DNA of 64,000 nucleotides, taken from positions 1 to 64,000 of the forward strand of contig JAQBNT010000082.1 in NCBI GenBank assembly GCA_028288445.1, given 5' to 3'. Shown here piece by piece: positions 48,832 through 57,428 of the stretch. Within the stretch, counting starts at the first letter, position 1; each line of letters starts with the position of its first letter. Position numbers and translations under genes: made by a program. The notes under the pieces are model-generated. The model was not told where the DNA came from. It ran no database searches and was given only the letters and a program-made list of their open reading frames with translations. The DNA is from Hymenobacter sp. Lineage in GTDB: Bacteria > Bacteroidota > Bacteroidia > Cytophagales > Hymenobacteraceae.

Positions 48832-51246
48832 TTATAGGATGCGGAATGCGGCGACAGGAGCTTGGGTTTCGGCCCCGATTTCGGTGAGGGCCTGAACCAG
48901 CTGCACGTTTTCGGCCGCAGTGCCAACCGTGAGGCGAAGGCAGCCGGCACAGCCGGGCTGGGTGGTGCGGTTGCGCACAACAATGCCGCGGCGGCGGAGC
49001 TGGTCGTACACGGCGGTGGCATCAATGGTGAAGCGCACCAGCAGGAAGTTGGCATCGGAGGGGAAAATATGCTCCACGCTAGCCACCTGCCCCAATTTTT
49101 CAACCAACCAGCGGCGGCCTTCCAGCAGTTCGGCCCGCATTTCGGGCAGGCGCGGCGCGGCTGCCAGAGCAGCCAGCGCGTGCTGCTGGGTAGCGGCCGA
49201 GATGTTGTAAGGAGGCTTGATTTTGTCGAGGTACGCAATGAGTTGCGCCGACCCGTACGCCACGCCCAAGCGCAAACCGGCCAGGCCCCAGGCTTTGGAA
49301 AAGGTCTGCATAACTACCAGACGCGGAAATTCGGCCAGGCGCGTAATCCAGCTGGGCGCATCGGCAAAGTCGGCGTAGGCTTCGTCGACGACAACCAGGC
49401 CCCGGAAGCTGCGCAGCATGGTTTCGACGGCTTCCTGGGCGAGCAGATTGCCGGTGGGGTTATTCGGCGAGCACAGGAAAACCAGCTTGGCGTTGGAGGC
49501 GGCCAGTTTTTCGGCGGCATCGGCGGGCAGTTGGAAATCAGCCGTCAGGGGCAAGCGCTCCACGCGCACATCGTTGAGATTGGCGGCTACCTCGTACATG
49601 CCGTAGGTGGGCGGGCAGATAACGATACTGTCCTGGCCCGGCGTACAGGTGAGGCGCACCAGCAGGTCGATGGCTTCGTCGGAACCGTTGCCGAGGAAAA
49701 TCTGGTTTGGCGTTACGCCCTTAAGATGGGCCAAATCGGCCTTGATGGCACGTTGGTGCGGGTCGGGGTAGCGGCTGAAATCATCCGGCCCGACGGAACC
49801 CAGGCTGTTTTCATTGGCATCGAGCATAACCGGGGCCATGCCTTCAAACTCGTCGCGGGCCGAGGAATACGGCTGCATCCGCTCCACGCTGGGCCGGATG
49901 AGCCCGGCATAGGGGTTTGTGGACGTTGCAGCGACGGTTTCTAATGAGGCAGAATTGCTAGTTAGCGCGGCCAGTCGCAGGGTGACGGCGCGGGCGTGCG
50001 CGGCCAGGCCTTCGGCTTCGGCCATGGTTTCCACCACCGGGCCGATGGCTTGCAGTCCCTGGGCCGACAGGCGCTGGAAGGTAATTTTCTTCACGAACGA
50101 ATCGAGCGACACGCCGCTGTACTGGCGGGCGTAGCCGCTGGTGGGCAGCGTGTGGTTGGTACCGGAGGCATAGTCGCCGACGGCTTCGGGCGTGAGGTGC
50201 CCCAGAAATACGGAACCCGCATTGGTGACCTGGGCGGCAAGGGCATCGGCGTTATCGGTGGCCAGAATGAGGTGTTCGGGCGCGTACTGATTGGAGAACT
50301 CCAGCATGCTGTTGGCATCCGGCAGCAAGATGGCGCGGCTGCTTTCCAAGGCTTGGGCGGCAACATCGCGCCGGGGCAGTTGGGCCAGTTGGCGGGCCAC
50401 TTCGGCCCGTACCCGCTCCAATACCGCGCTGGAATCACTCAGCACCACCACTTGCGAGTCGGGGCCGTGCTCAGCCTGCGACAATAAGTCGGCAGCGACA
50501 AAAGCGGGGTTGGCGCTGGCGTCGGCGATGATTAACACTTCTGAGGGGCCGGCGGGCATGTCAATGGCCACCCCAAATTCGGCGGCGGCCAGTTGCTTGG
50601 CGGCCGTGACGTAGCGGTTGCCGGGTCCGAAGATTTTATCAACGGCCGGCACACTGGCCGTACCCAGCGCCAGCGCGGCCACGGCTTGCGCCCCGCCGGC
50701 TTTCACAACTTTATTAATGCCCAGCAACTGCGCCACGAATAGGATGACCGGGCTCACCGAGCCGTCGGCCTGCGGCGGGGTGCACACCACCACCTCGGGG
50801 CAGCCAGCCAGCCGGGCGGGCACGCCCAGCATCAGCAGCGTGCTGAACAACGGGGCCGAGCCGCCCGGCACGTAAAGCCCCACGCGCTGCACCGGCACCG
50901 CCCGGCGCGAGCATACTACGCCCGGCGTGGTTTCAACCCGCAATTCGGGCTCGCGCTGGGCGGCGTGGAAGGCTTCAATGTTGGTTTTGGCCTGGCGGAT
51001 GGCGGCTTGCAAATCGGCCGGAACCTGGGCGGCTGCGGTGGCAAACTCGGCTTCGGAAACTAGCAGGCTATTGAGCGTGGCTTTGTCGAGTTCGGCGGCT
51101 AAAGTCAAGAGTGCGATATCGCCACCGGCGCGAACCTGCTCGAAAATGGCCCGGACGCGGGCGGCTACCTGGGGCGCTTCGGCCGCGGCGGGGCGCTGCT
51201 GGAGCGCGGGCCACAGGCTGGGGTCGGGATAGGAATAGAATTGCAT
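48832..51246 (-). CDS. hisDC: Fused histidinol dehydrogenase - histidinol-phosphate aminotransferase
   Basis: One 804-codon frame encodes two enzymes that are normally separate. Residues 1-428 are HisD (GPGNRYVTAAKQLAAAEFGV, SQAEHGPDSQVVVLSD with Zn ligands, YARQYSGVSLDSFVKKITFQ). A 15-residue Ser/Thr/Ala linker follows, and residues 444-804 are HisC (GNGSDEAIDLL, FLCSPNNPTGNLL, VVVDEAYADF, and the PLP lysine in TFSKAWGLAGLRLGV). The linker has no ATG, GTG or TTG in frame that could start a full-length HisC, so the fusion appears genuine. HisD performs the last two oxidations and HisC the transamination before the phosphatase step. It starts with an ATG 11 bp after hisG. Confidence 0.93.
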   Translation of the reverse strand: MQFYSYPDPSLWPALQQRPAAAEAPQVAARVRAIFEQVRAGGDIALLTLAAELDKATLNSLLVSEAEFATAAAQVPADLQAAIRQAKTNIEAFHAAQREPELRVETTPGVVCSRRAVPVQRVGLYVPGGSAPLFSTLLMLGVPARLAGCPEVVVCTPPQADGSVSPVILFVAQLLGINKVVKAGGAQAVAALALGTASVPAVDKIFGPGNRYVTAAKQLAAAEFGVAIDMPAGPSEVLIIADASANPAFVAADLLSQAEHGPDSQVVVLSDSSAVLERVRAEVARQLAQLPRRDVAAQALESSRAILLPDANSMLEFSNQYAPEHLILATDNADALAAQVTNAGSVFLGHLTPEAVGDYASGTNHTLPTSGYARQYSGVSLDSFVKKITFQRLSAQGLQAIGPVVETMAEAEGLAAHARAVTLRLAALTSNSASLETVAATSTNPYAGLIRPSVERMQPYSSARDEFEGMAPVMLDANENSLGSVGPDDFSRYPDPHQRAIKADLAHLKGVTPNQIFLGNGSDEAIDLLVRLTCTPGQDSIVICPPTYGMYEVAANLNDVRVERLPLTADFQLPADAAEKLAASNAKLVFLCSPNNPTGNLLAQEAVETMLRSFRGLVVVDEAYADFADAPSWITRLAEFPRLVVMQTFSKAWGLAGLRLGVAYGSAQLIAYLDKIKPPYNISAATQQHALAALAAAPRLPEMRAELLEGRRWLVEKLGQVASVEHIFPSDANFLLVRFTIDATAVYDQLRRRGIVVRNRTTQPGCAGCLRLTVGTAAENVQLVQALTEIGAETQAPVAAFRIL

Positions 51247-51257
51247 GGCAAACCGGG

Positions 51258-52109
51258 CTAGGCAATCATCTTTTCAATGGGCAGCACGAGAATGCCTTCC
51301 GCGCCCACGGCTTTGAGCTGACTGGTGATGTGCCAGAACTCGTCCTCCTGCACCACCGACTGCACCGACACCCACCCCGCCTCGGCCAGCGGCGTGACGG
51401 TGGGCGACTTGATGCCGGGCAGCAGGCGGCGCACTTCGTCGAGGGCCGACACGGGAGCATTCAGCAGAATGTACTTGCTGCGCTTGGCGCGGCGCACGGC
51501 CTGCATCCGGAACTGAAGCTGCTCCAGCAGGTCCTGTTGCTCGGCGGTGAGGTTGGGCTGGGCAATGAGCACGGCCTCGGAACGGAAGACGGTTTCGACT
51601 TCGCGCAGGCCGTTGCCCAGCAAGGTCGAGCCGCTGCTCACGATATCGCAAATAGCCTCGGCCAGGCCAATGCTGGGCGCGATTTCGACCGAGCCGCTGA
51701 TGGTGTGCAGGTTGGCCTGTACGCCGTGGTCGGCCAGGTAGCGGCCGAGGATGTTGGGGTATGAGGTGGCGATGTTCTTGCCTTGCAACGTCTCAATGGA
51801 TGGGTAGGCATCGGCACGGGGCACGGCCAGGCTCAGGCGGCACTTGCTGAAACCAAGGGTTTCGACTTCCAGATTGGGGTAGCCGGCTTCCACCAGCACG
51901 TTCTGGCCCACGATGCCGAGGTCGGCCACGCCGTCTTTTACATAGCCGGGAATGTCATCGTCGCGCAAAAACAGGATTTCGAGCGGAAAATTGGTGGCTT
52001 CCGTTTTGAGCTTGTAGGAGGTACTCAGGAAATTAATGCCGCACTCGCGGATAAGGGCAAGGGAGTCCTCGCTCAGACGGCCGGACTTTTGAATAGCTAA
52101 ACGGAGCAT
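51258..52109 (-). CDS. hisG: ATP phosphoribosyltransferase, long form
   Basis: From the ATG at 52109 (MLRLAIQKSGRLSEDSLALI) the product has 283 residues, the long HisG form with a C-terminal regulatory domain (about residues 210-283) that binds histidine and makes the enzyme independent of HisZ. VADLGIVGQNVLVEAG and ISGSVEIAPSIGLAEAICDI (phosphate-binding region) are typical. It catalyses the first step of histidine synthesis. First structural gene of the operon, 165 nt downstream of the leader peptide stop. Confidence 0.96.
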   Translation of the reverse strand: MLRLAIQKSGRLSEDSLALIRECGINFLSTSYKLKTEATNFPLEILFLRDDDIPGYVKDGVADLGIVGQNVLVEAGYPNLEVETLGFSKCRLSLAVPRADAYPSIETLQGKNIATSYPNILGRYLADHGVQANLHTISGSVEIAPSIGLAEAICDIVSSGSTLLGNGLREVETVFRSEAVLIAQPNLTAEQQDLLEQLQFRMQAVRRAKRSKYILLNAPVSALDEVRRLLPGIKSPTVTPLAEAGWVSVQSVVQEDEFWHITSQLKAVGAEGILVLPIEKMIA

Positions 52110-52263
52110 GAAATGGGGTAACTGGCGGGCGCGGCCCCGACGGGGCACAAGCATTGGATATAGCCCTAACGCAATTTAGACGGCGTATGGCTGAATTTCC
52201 CGCAAAGTGAAACGGTGAAGCCCGGAGCACGCACCCCGGACGCGGCGGTGGAGACTCGGGCAA

Positions 52264-52284
52264 CCGGTGCTAGGCTAGCACCCG
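52264..52284 (-). promoter_or_regulatory. Hairpin spanning the leader-peptide stop codon
   Basis: GGTGCTA (52266-52272) and TAGCACC (52276-52282) pair around a 3-nt loop, with more G-C pairs outside. The TAG stop of the leader peptide (52277-52275) lies inside. A ribosome stopping on the His codons or on the stop codon would affect whether it forms. No T-run follows within 80 nt. Confidence 0.65.
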
Positions 52285-52400
52285 GCACACAACCCGGCCT
52301 CCCACAGATGGTGGTGGTGATGACCGTGGCCCACAACAGCCCAGCTGCCAGCCGAAGCGGGAAGCGAAACGAGCGAAAACGAAAAGGCGGGGGTGGTCAT
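52275..52400 (-). CDS. Histidine-rich leader peptide of the his operon
   Basis: A 41-codon frame begins with ATG at 52400, just after a consensus promoter, and ends with TAG at 52275, 165 nt before hisG. It contains GHGHHHHHLW: six His codons (CAC and CAT) in seven positions, about codons 25-31. The peptide has no other sign of function. This is the arrangement of amino-acid attenuators such as hisL of enterobacteria: ribosome stalling at His codons when charged tRNA-His is scarce would change the fold of the downstream RNA. A codon run of this kind directly before a his operon is very unlikely by chance. Confidence 0.85.
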   Translation of the reverse strand: MTTPAFSFSLVSLPASAGSWAVVGHGHHHHHLWEAGLCAGC

Positions 52401-52408
52401 TGCGGCTG

Positions 52409-52438
52409 CAAAGGTAATTCGGAAAGCCAAACGGGCAA
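52409..52438 (-). promoter_or_regulatory. Consensus promoter of the histidine operon
   Basis: On the minus strand, TTG (52438-52436), 19 nt, then TACCTTTG (52416-52409). This matches the Bacteroidota consensus TTG-N19-TAnnTTTG at every fixed position. The leader-peptide ATG lies 8 nt after the -7 box, so the mRNA would be leaderless or nearly so. Confidence 0.85.
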
Positions 52439-52492
52439 GTCCGGCCAAAGGTTTCGAATCAGGGGCCGGCATTCTGAATCAGCCAAACGAAA

Positions 52493-52518
52493 ACGGGCGG
52501 ACATTGCGGCCCGCCCGT
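52493..52518 (-). terminator. Terminator after the TonB-dependent receptor gene
   Basis: ACGGGCGG and CCGCCCGT form an 8-bp GC-rich stem; on the minus strand it is followed by TTTTCGTTT. It insulates the his operon from the upstream receptor gene. Confidence 0.85.
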
Positions 52519-52545
52519 CAGGACATTTCAGCAACAACACCAAGG

Positions 52546-55149
52546 TTAAAATCGCGCAATCAGGCGCAGGTTCACGATGCGCTGCGACAGGTAGTTAGGC
52601 ACCGAGTAGGTCACGCCATTCACATCCTGCAGGTAGCTGTAGCCGGCCACGTTATTGGCGGCAAATACGTTGAGAATTTCCAGGCCCAACCAGAGGCTTT
52701 CGAAGCTGTAGAAATGGGCTTTGGGGGCGTTGTTGTTTTTCAAGCCCACTACTTTGGAGAAGCCCAAATCGACGCGGTTGTAGCTGCGGGTGAGGTCGGC
52801 GGTGCCGCGCAGGTCGGGCAAGTTGGGCGGGCTGAACGGCAGCCCCGTGCCGAACACAAAGTTCACATAACCGCGCACCGAAGGATTATTGGGCAGGTGG
52901 TCCTGAAAAAAGATGCCCACGTTCAAGCGCTGGTCCTGCGGGCGGCGGATGTAGCCTTTGGGCTCGCGGCCGGTCACTTTGCCGTCGGCATTCACCACAT
53001 TCATGGAGTCGCCGTCCACGTTTTCGCGGGTGGTGAGCACGCCGAGGCTGAACCAGGATTCGGCCCCTTTCACAAACTCGCCGCTGAGGCGGGAATCGAA
53101 GCCGGCGGCGTAGGCGCGGGCGTTGTTCTTGGCGAAGTAGCGCAGGCGCACGTTGTCCACGTCGTAGGGCACCACGTCGGTGAGGTACTTGTAGTAGGCT
53201 TCGGCCGAAAACTTGAACGGCCGGCCATACTGCTGGAAGCTGATTTCCTTACCCACGATGAAGTGGTAGGATTTCTGGGCGCGCAGCTCCACGTTCAGGT
53301 TGGCGGTTTGAATCAGGGGCTGGCTGGGGTCGGTGCGGTCGCCGGCCTGGTTGCGCAGCTCGCGGTAGAACGGCGGCTGGTAGTACACGCCCACGGCTGC
53401 TTTGAACGAGCGGTTGGGATGCGAGCGGCTGATTTGCGAGAACTGCACCCGCGGGCTGATGACCAGCTGGCCGTTGGTGGTCCAGTAATGCGCCCGCGCC
53501 CCGTAGGTGAGCGTCGTTAGCGAATCGAGGTTCCAGGTATCCTGCACGAAGCCCTGGGTGCGGGTGCTTTCCAAGGTCAGGTCCGACAGCAGCCGGGTCC
53601 GGCGGGCATCGGGCACGAAATCGGCCGAGTCGGCGAAGCTGTACTCGTCGAGCTTGTCGGTGATTTTCTCGCGGCCGATTTTCGCGCCCCAGCGCACGGT
53701 GTGGTTGGCGGCGGGCGTCCAGCGGCCCCGGGTTTCGGCCGTAAAAATCCGGGCCGTGAGGTTGTTGCGCGAGTGCTTGAACTGCGAGCCGATGTCGCGC
53801 TGGCGCACGGCCTGGTTGAAATCGGGCGAGGTGGGGTCGCGGTTGATTTCGGCAAAGGTGTAGGCCGCTTCCACGTCGCGGTACTCAAACTCGCGCGAAA
53901 TCAGGGCCGAGCCCAGCAGCTCCATTTGCAGCTTCGAGGAAAAGTCGTGCTTGAGGTTCAGGCCCGTTTGGTAGGTATCGAACTGCATCCGCTCGCGGCC
54001 ATCGTAGGCGATAAATACACGAGTGAACTGGTTGGTACCGGTCGAGAACGTGGCCTGGCCGGTTTCGGGCGAGAAGCGGTAGTCGTTGTGCGCCACCACG
54101 CCGAGCAGGCCCAGTGTGGTACGCTGCAGGTCGTCCTTCTTGCCCAGACCGATATTTACAAAAGCCTGCGCGTCGTAAAAGGTGGGGTTGTAACCGCCTT
54201 GGGCCTGCTTCAGCGAGCTCAGCACGTACTGCGCATTCTTGTAGCGCACCCCGGCCAGGTAACTCACGCGGCCATTGGCCGAGCGGGCTTCGGCGTGGGC
54301 CGCGCCGCCCACCAGGCTGGCCGTGAGCGAAGCCGCGAACTTCTCGGGCGTCTTGTAATCCACGCTCAGCACCGAGGCCAGCTTGTCGCCGTACTTCGGC
54401 TGCCAGCCGCCGCTGCTGAATTCCACCTGCTTCACCAAATCGGGGTTGATAAAGCTCAAACCTTCCTGCTGCGCCGAGGTAACAAGAAACGGCCGGTAAA
54501 TCTCGAAGCCGTTGACGTACACCAGGTTCTCGTCGTAGTTGCCGCCGCGCACGTTGTAGGTGCTACTCAGCTCGTTATTCGACACCACGCCGGGCAACGT
54601 CTTGAGAATGGCGTTGAAATCCCCAAACGGCGAGGGAAGCTCCTTGGCCGAGCGCGGGTCAATGCGCGTGATGCTCACCTGCTCGCGGGTATCGGCTTGA
54701 TTGGAGCGGCCCGTCACGCGCACATTGCTCAGCGCCTTGGTATCAAGGCGCATGGTTAGGCGTAAAGGCGTACCCGCATCGGCGGGCAGCCGGAGCGGCT
54801 GCCGCAACGTGATGAAGCCCAACCGGCGCACCACCAACACCACATTCTGGCCCGAAGTTGGTACCCGCACGGGCAGCGCAAACGCGCCGTCGGCATTGGT
54901 ATTGGTGCCGCCGGGCTGGCCCTCCACTCCCACTGCCGCCAGTTCCAGCGGCTGCCCGCTGGCATCACGCAGCGTACCAGTAAGCATTACCAGCGCGCCG
55001 GGCGTGGTCTGCTCCGGGCTGGTGGTCTGCGCTTGAACCGTAGTTGCCGACAAAGGCCCCAAGGCCAAACCGCCCAGCAAGACCAGACGGCATTCAACTT
55101 TCCTAAAAACTGGCACTGACGGCAACAACAAGGTAGCGGATTGTTTCAC
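52546..55149 (-). CDS. TonB-dependent outer-membrane receptor with carboxypeptidase-like N-terminal domain
   Basis: The 867-residue product has a signal peptide, a CarboxypepD_reg-like domain (MLTGTLRDASGQPLELAAVG, about residues 55-140), a plug domain (SKELPSPFGDFNAILKTLPG-like segment and VRGGNYDENLVYVNGFEIYR) and a long barrel ending RIVNLRLIARF with the terminal Phe. It imports a ligand across the outer membrane using energy from TonB-ExbBD. No SusD-like partner is adjacent, so a polysaccharide locus is unlikely; the ligand is unknown. The start is GTG at 55149. Confidence 0.9.
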   Translation of the reverse strand: MKQSATLLLPSVPVFRKVECRLVLLGGLALGPLSATTVQAQTTSPEQTTPGALVMLTGTLRDASGQPLELAAVGVEGQPGGTNTNADGAFALPVRVPTSGQNVVLVVRRLGFITLRQPLRLPADAGTPLRLTMRLDTKALSNVRVTGRSNQADTREQVSITRIDPRSAKELPSPFGDFNAILKTLPGVVSNNELSSTYNVRGGNYDENLVYVNGFEIYRPFLVTSAQQEGLSFINPDLVKQVEFSSGGWQPKYGDKLASVLSVDYKTPEKFAASLTASLVGGAAHAEARSANGRVSYLAGVRYKNAQYVLSSLKQAQGGYNPTFYDAQAFVNIGLGKKDDLQRTTLGLLGVVAHNDYRFSPETGQATFSTGTNQFTRVFIAYDGRERMQFDTYQTGLNLKHDFSSKLQMELLGSALISREFEYRDVEAAYTFAEINRDPTSPDFNQAVRQRDIGSQFKHSRNNLTARIFTAETRGRWTPAANHTVRWGAKIGREKITDKLDEYSFADSADFVPDARRTRLLSDLTLESTRTQGFVQDTWNLDSLTTLTYGARAHYWTTNGQLVISPRVQFSQISRSHPNRSFKAAVGVYYQPPFYRELRNQAGDRTDPSQPLIQTANLNVELRAQKSYHFIVGKEISFQQYGRPFKFSAEAYYKYLTDVVPYDVDNVRLRYFAKNNARAYAAGFDSRLSGEFVKGAESWFSLGVLTTRENVDGDSMNVVNADGKVTGREPKGYIRRPQDQRLNVGIFFQDHLPNNPSVRGYVNFVFGTGLPFSPPNLPDLRGTADLTRSYNRVDLGFSKVVGLKNNNAPKAHFYSFESLWLGLEILNVFAANNVAGYSYLQDVNGVTYSVPNYLSQRIVNLRLIARF

Positions 55150-55175
55150 GGGGCTAAAACGAGCAGGCCGCCCAA

Positions 55176-55889
55176 CTATTGCCGGCGGCCGGTGGCCACC
55201 GCGTCCATTTCCAGGCCGGCCAGGTGGTCGCGCAGCCGGGCCAGCGTGGCTACTGGCCCCTCCGGTGCGCTGAACACGAAGTTTCCCGCTACCAGCACAT
55301 CGGCCCCGGCTTCTACCAGCGGGCCCGCGTTGTCCATGTTCACGCCGCCATCCACTTCAATCAGCGCATCCGAGCCGGTATCAAGCAGCAGCTCTTTTAG
55401 CATGGCCACTTTTTTCAGCGTGTTCGGAATGAAAGCCTGCCCGCCGAAACCCGGATTCACCGACATCACCAGCACCACGTCGAGGTCGGCGGCAATGTCT
55501 TCGAGCAATGACACCGGCGTGGCCGGGTTCAGAGCCACGCCGGCCCGGCAGCCCAACTGCTTGATTTGCTGCACCACACGGTGTAAGTGCGGGCAGGTTT
55601 CGTAATGCACCGTGATGCTGCTGGCCCCCGCGTCGCGGAAAGCGGCCAGGTAGTGCTGCGGCTCCTCAATCATGAGGTGCACGTCGATAGGCTGCTTGGC
55701 GTAGCGGGCCACGGCCTGCAACACGGGCAGGCCAAATGAAATGTTGGGCACGAACCGGCCGTCCATCACGTCGAAGTGCAGCCAGTCGGCGGCGCTGTTG
55801 GCGAGGCGCTCGGTTTCGGCTTGCAGGTTGGCCAGGTCGGCGGCCAGAAACGAGGGGGCCAGCAAGGGCGTGCGGCGGGGTGCATTCAT
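55176..55889 (-). CDS. rpe: Ribulose-phosphate 3-epimerase
   Basis: From the ATG at 55889 (MNAPRRTPLLAPSFLAADLA) the product has 237 residues; an in-frame GTG is 6 nt upstream. Barrel motifs are complete: LAPSFLAADLANL, WLHFDVMDGRFVPNISFG (metal-binding His and Asp), VLVMSVNPGFGGQAFIP and ALIEVDGGVNMDNAGPLVEA. It interconverts ribulose 5-phosphate and xylulose 5-phosphate in the pentose phosphate pathway. Confidence 0.96.
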   Translation of the reverse strand: MNAPRRTPLLAPSFLAADLANLQAETERLANSAADWLHFDVMDGRFVPNISFGLPVLQAVARYAKQPIDVHLMIEEPQHYLAAFRDAGASSITVHYETCPHLHRVVQQIKQLGCRAGVALNPATPVSLLEDIAADLDVVLVMSVNPGFGGQAFIPNTLKKVAMLKELLLDTGSDALIEVDGGVNMDNAGPLVEAGADVLVAGNFVFSAPEGPVATLARLRDHLAGLEMDAVATGRRQ

Positions 55890-55948
55890 GGGCACGAAGA
55901 TACACTACCGTGCGCTCCTTAAATACGGGCAGGCCCTCACTTCGGCGC

Positions 55949-55956
55949 TACTTTTG
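55949..55956 (+). promoter_or_regulatory. Putative -7 box (TACTTTTG) upstream of the TrpF-like gene
   Basis: Exact match to TAnnTTTG, 76 nt before the proposed GTG start at 56033. No TTG at -33. Confidence 0.45.
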
Positions 55957-56032
55957 TGGCGGGCCCGCGGGCCTGCTTCCGTTCCCCGTGCAGTGCTTGC
56001 CGGGCGGCTTCTTTTCACCTTCTCGTTTCTCT

Positions 56033-56629
56033 GTGCCTCACCTCGTTCCCCTCCTTATTCGCGGCATCAACAACCTCTCCGATGCGCGCTACTGCGCCGG
56101 CATGGGAGCCGACAAACTAACCTTTATTCTCGACCCGGCCCTGCCCGGACACCTCGACACCAAGGCGGTAAAAGAGCTGGCCGGCTGGATTGCCGGAGTT
56201 GAACTGATAGGTGAGTTCGACCAACTCAGCGCGCATGAAATTAATGCGATATCTGCCGAGTGCAACCTGGATGCGGTGCTGCTACGCACCCCACGGACCG
56301 ACGAAGAGCTAGCCGAAATTGCCCCGCCGGTGTATCTGGAACTGGCAATAGATTCTATTTCCTTTGCTCAGCCCCTACCCACTTCGCCCGTTGGTTTTTT
56401 ACTGGAATTACCCACGGCCGAAACACCGGAAACCATCAAGGCTCTGCAAAATATCAGCGCCCAGAAACCGTTGTGGCTCGGCCCCGGCCTGCACCCCGAC
56501 CGTGCCCGAATGCTGGCCACTTCCCTCCCATTGGCCGGCCTCGTATTTCCCTCCGGCAACGAAGTGAAGCCCGGTCTGCGCGATTTCGACCAGCTTGAAG
56601 CGGTATTTGAGGCCCTGGAAATCGAATAA
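56033..56629 (+). CDS. TrpF-like beta/alpha barrel protein lacking catalytic cysteine
   Basis: With a GTG start at 56033 the product has 198 residues (MPHLVPLLIRGINNLSDARY). The layout follows phosphoribosylanthranilate isomerase: GINNLSDARYCAGMGADKL matches the first loop, and GPGLHPDRARML and FPSGNEVKPGLRDFDQLEAV match the phosphate-binding end. However, the catalytic Cys of KxCG is replaced (LIRG), and the LDS-type catalytic Asp segment reads FLLELP. It probably does not catalyse the tryptophan step; its role is unknown. No trp genes are nearby. Confidence 0.7.
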   Translation: MPHLVPLLIRGINNLSDARYCAGMGADKLTFILDPALPGHLDTKAVKELAGWIAGVELIGEFDQLSAHEINAISAECNLDAVLLRTPRTDEELAEIAPPVYLELAIDSISFAQPLPTSPVGFLLELPTAETPETIKALQNISAQKPLWLGPGLHPDRARMLATSLPLAGLVFPSGNEVKPGLRDFDQLEAVFEALEIE

Positions 56630-56642
56630 ATCAGCCCTGTTT

Positions 56643-56703
56643 CTAAGCGAAACGCCCCCGCAGTACCATTCCCTGATGGTTTCTGCGGGGACGTTTCGCT
56701 TAG
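56643..56703. terminator. Long bidirectional hairpin
   Basis: CTAAGCGAAACG (from 56643) and its complement (to 56703) enclose CCCCGCAG/CTGCGGGG and an inner ACCAT/ATGGT stem. It lies between the TrpF-like gene and convergent trmB, 14 bp from the first stop. No long T-run. Confidence 0.7.
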
Positions 56704-56720
56704 TGCTGAGCCAGATTATT

Positions 56721-57386
56721 TTACGTCAGCCGAAACTGCACGTACTTGATGGGCACCCCGATGGCACGGTACTTCCCCTCAAAATTGGTCTGAATGGCTT
56801 GGGCCTCGGTGAATTCCACAGCCGTCTCCGCGTACAAATCCCGCGTAAATCGTTCCACGGTAGTGCCAGGGCGGGCCGCCAGTGTCTCTAGCGTATACTC
56901 GAAAAGACCCTCATTATCAGTCTTCAGGTGCAACAGGCCACCGGGCGTTAACAATTGTTCATAAAGCGCCAGGAAGCGCGGCGACGTCAGCCGGCGCTTG
57001 ATGTCACGGTCGCGGGGCCGCGGGTCGGGAAAGGTTATCCAGATTTCGTCCAGTTCGCCGGGGCCGAACTGGGCAGCCAGGGCCTCGGCCCGCATCCGCA
57101 CAAAGCCGACGTTGGTCAGGCCCATTTCGGCGGCGCGGGTGCTGCCCCGCCAGATGCGCTCGCCTTTAATATCAAGCCCCAGGAAATTGCGGTCGGGATG
57201 GCGCTGAGCCAGGCCCACGGTGTATTCACCTTTGCCACAGCCCACTTCCAGCGTCAGCGGATGGGGCGCGAAAAAAAAATCGGTACGCCAGCGGCCGCCC
57301 AGCTGTTCGTATTCGGGTTTGCCCGGCTCAATGATGTCGGGACGGGAAGCGTTATCGGTAAAACGCTGAAGCTTAACTCGGGGCAA
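56721..57386 (-). CDS. trmB: tRNA (guanine-N7-)-methyltransferase
   Basis: The 221-residue product has the SAM motif LEVGCGKGEYTVGLAQ, NFLGLDIKGERIWRG, and the TrmB signature WITFPDPRPRDRDIKRRL followed by LLTPGGLLHLKTDN. It methylates G46 of many tRNAs. The start appears to be TTG at 57386. It lies downstream of folC on the same strand with a 42-bp gap. Confidence 0.95.
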   Translation of the reverse strand: MPRVKLQRFTDNASRPDIIEPGKPEYEQLGGRWRTDFFFAPHPLTLEVGCGKGEYTVGLAQRHPDRNFLGLDIKGERIWRGSTRAAEMGLTNVGFVRMRAEALAAQFGPGELDEIWITFPDPRPRDRDIKRRLTSPRFLALYEQLLTPGGLLHLKTDNEGLFEYTLETLAARPGTTVERFTRDLYAETAVEFTEAQAIQTNFEGKYRAIGVPIKYVQFRLT

Positions 57387-57428
57387 ATCAGTAGGTGTCT
57401 GTTGTTGTACAAAGGTAAACCGGGCCGG

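Noticed and set aside
52401..52472. Longer leader frame starting at 52472
   Set aside because: These codons lie upstream of and across the promoter, so they would not be in the transcript.
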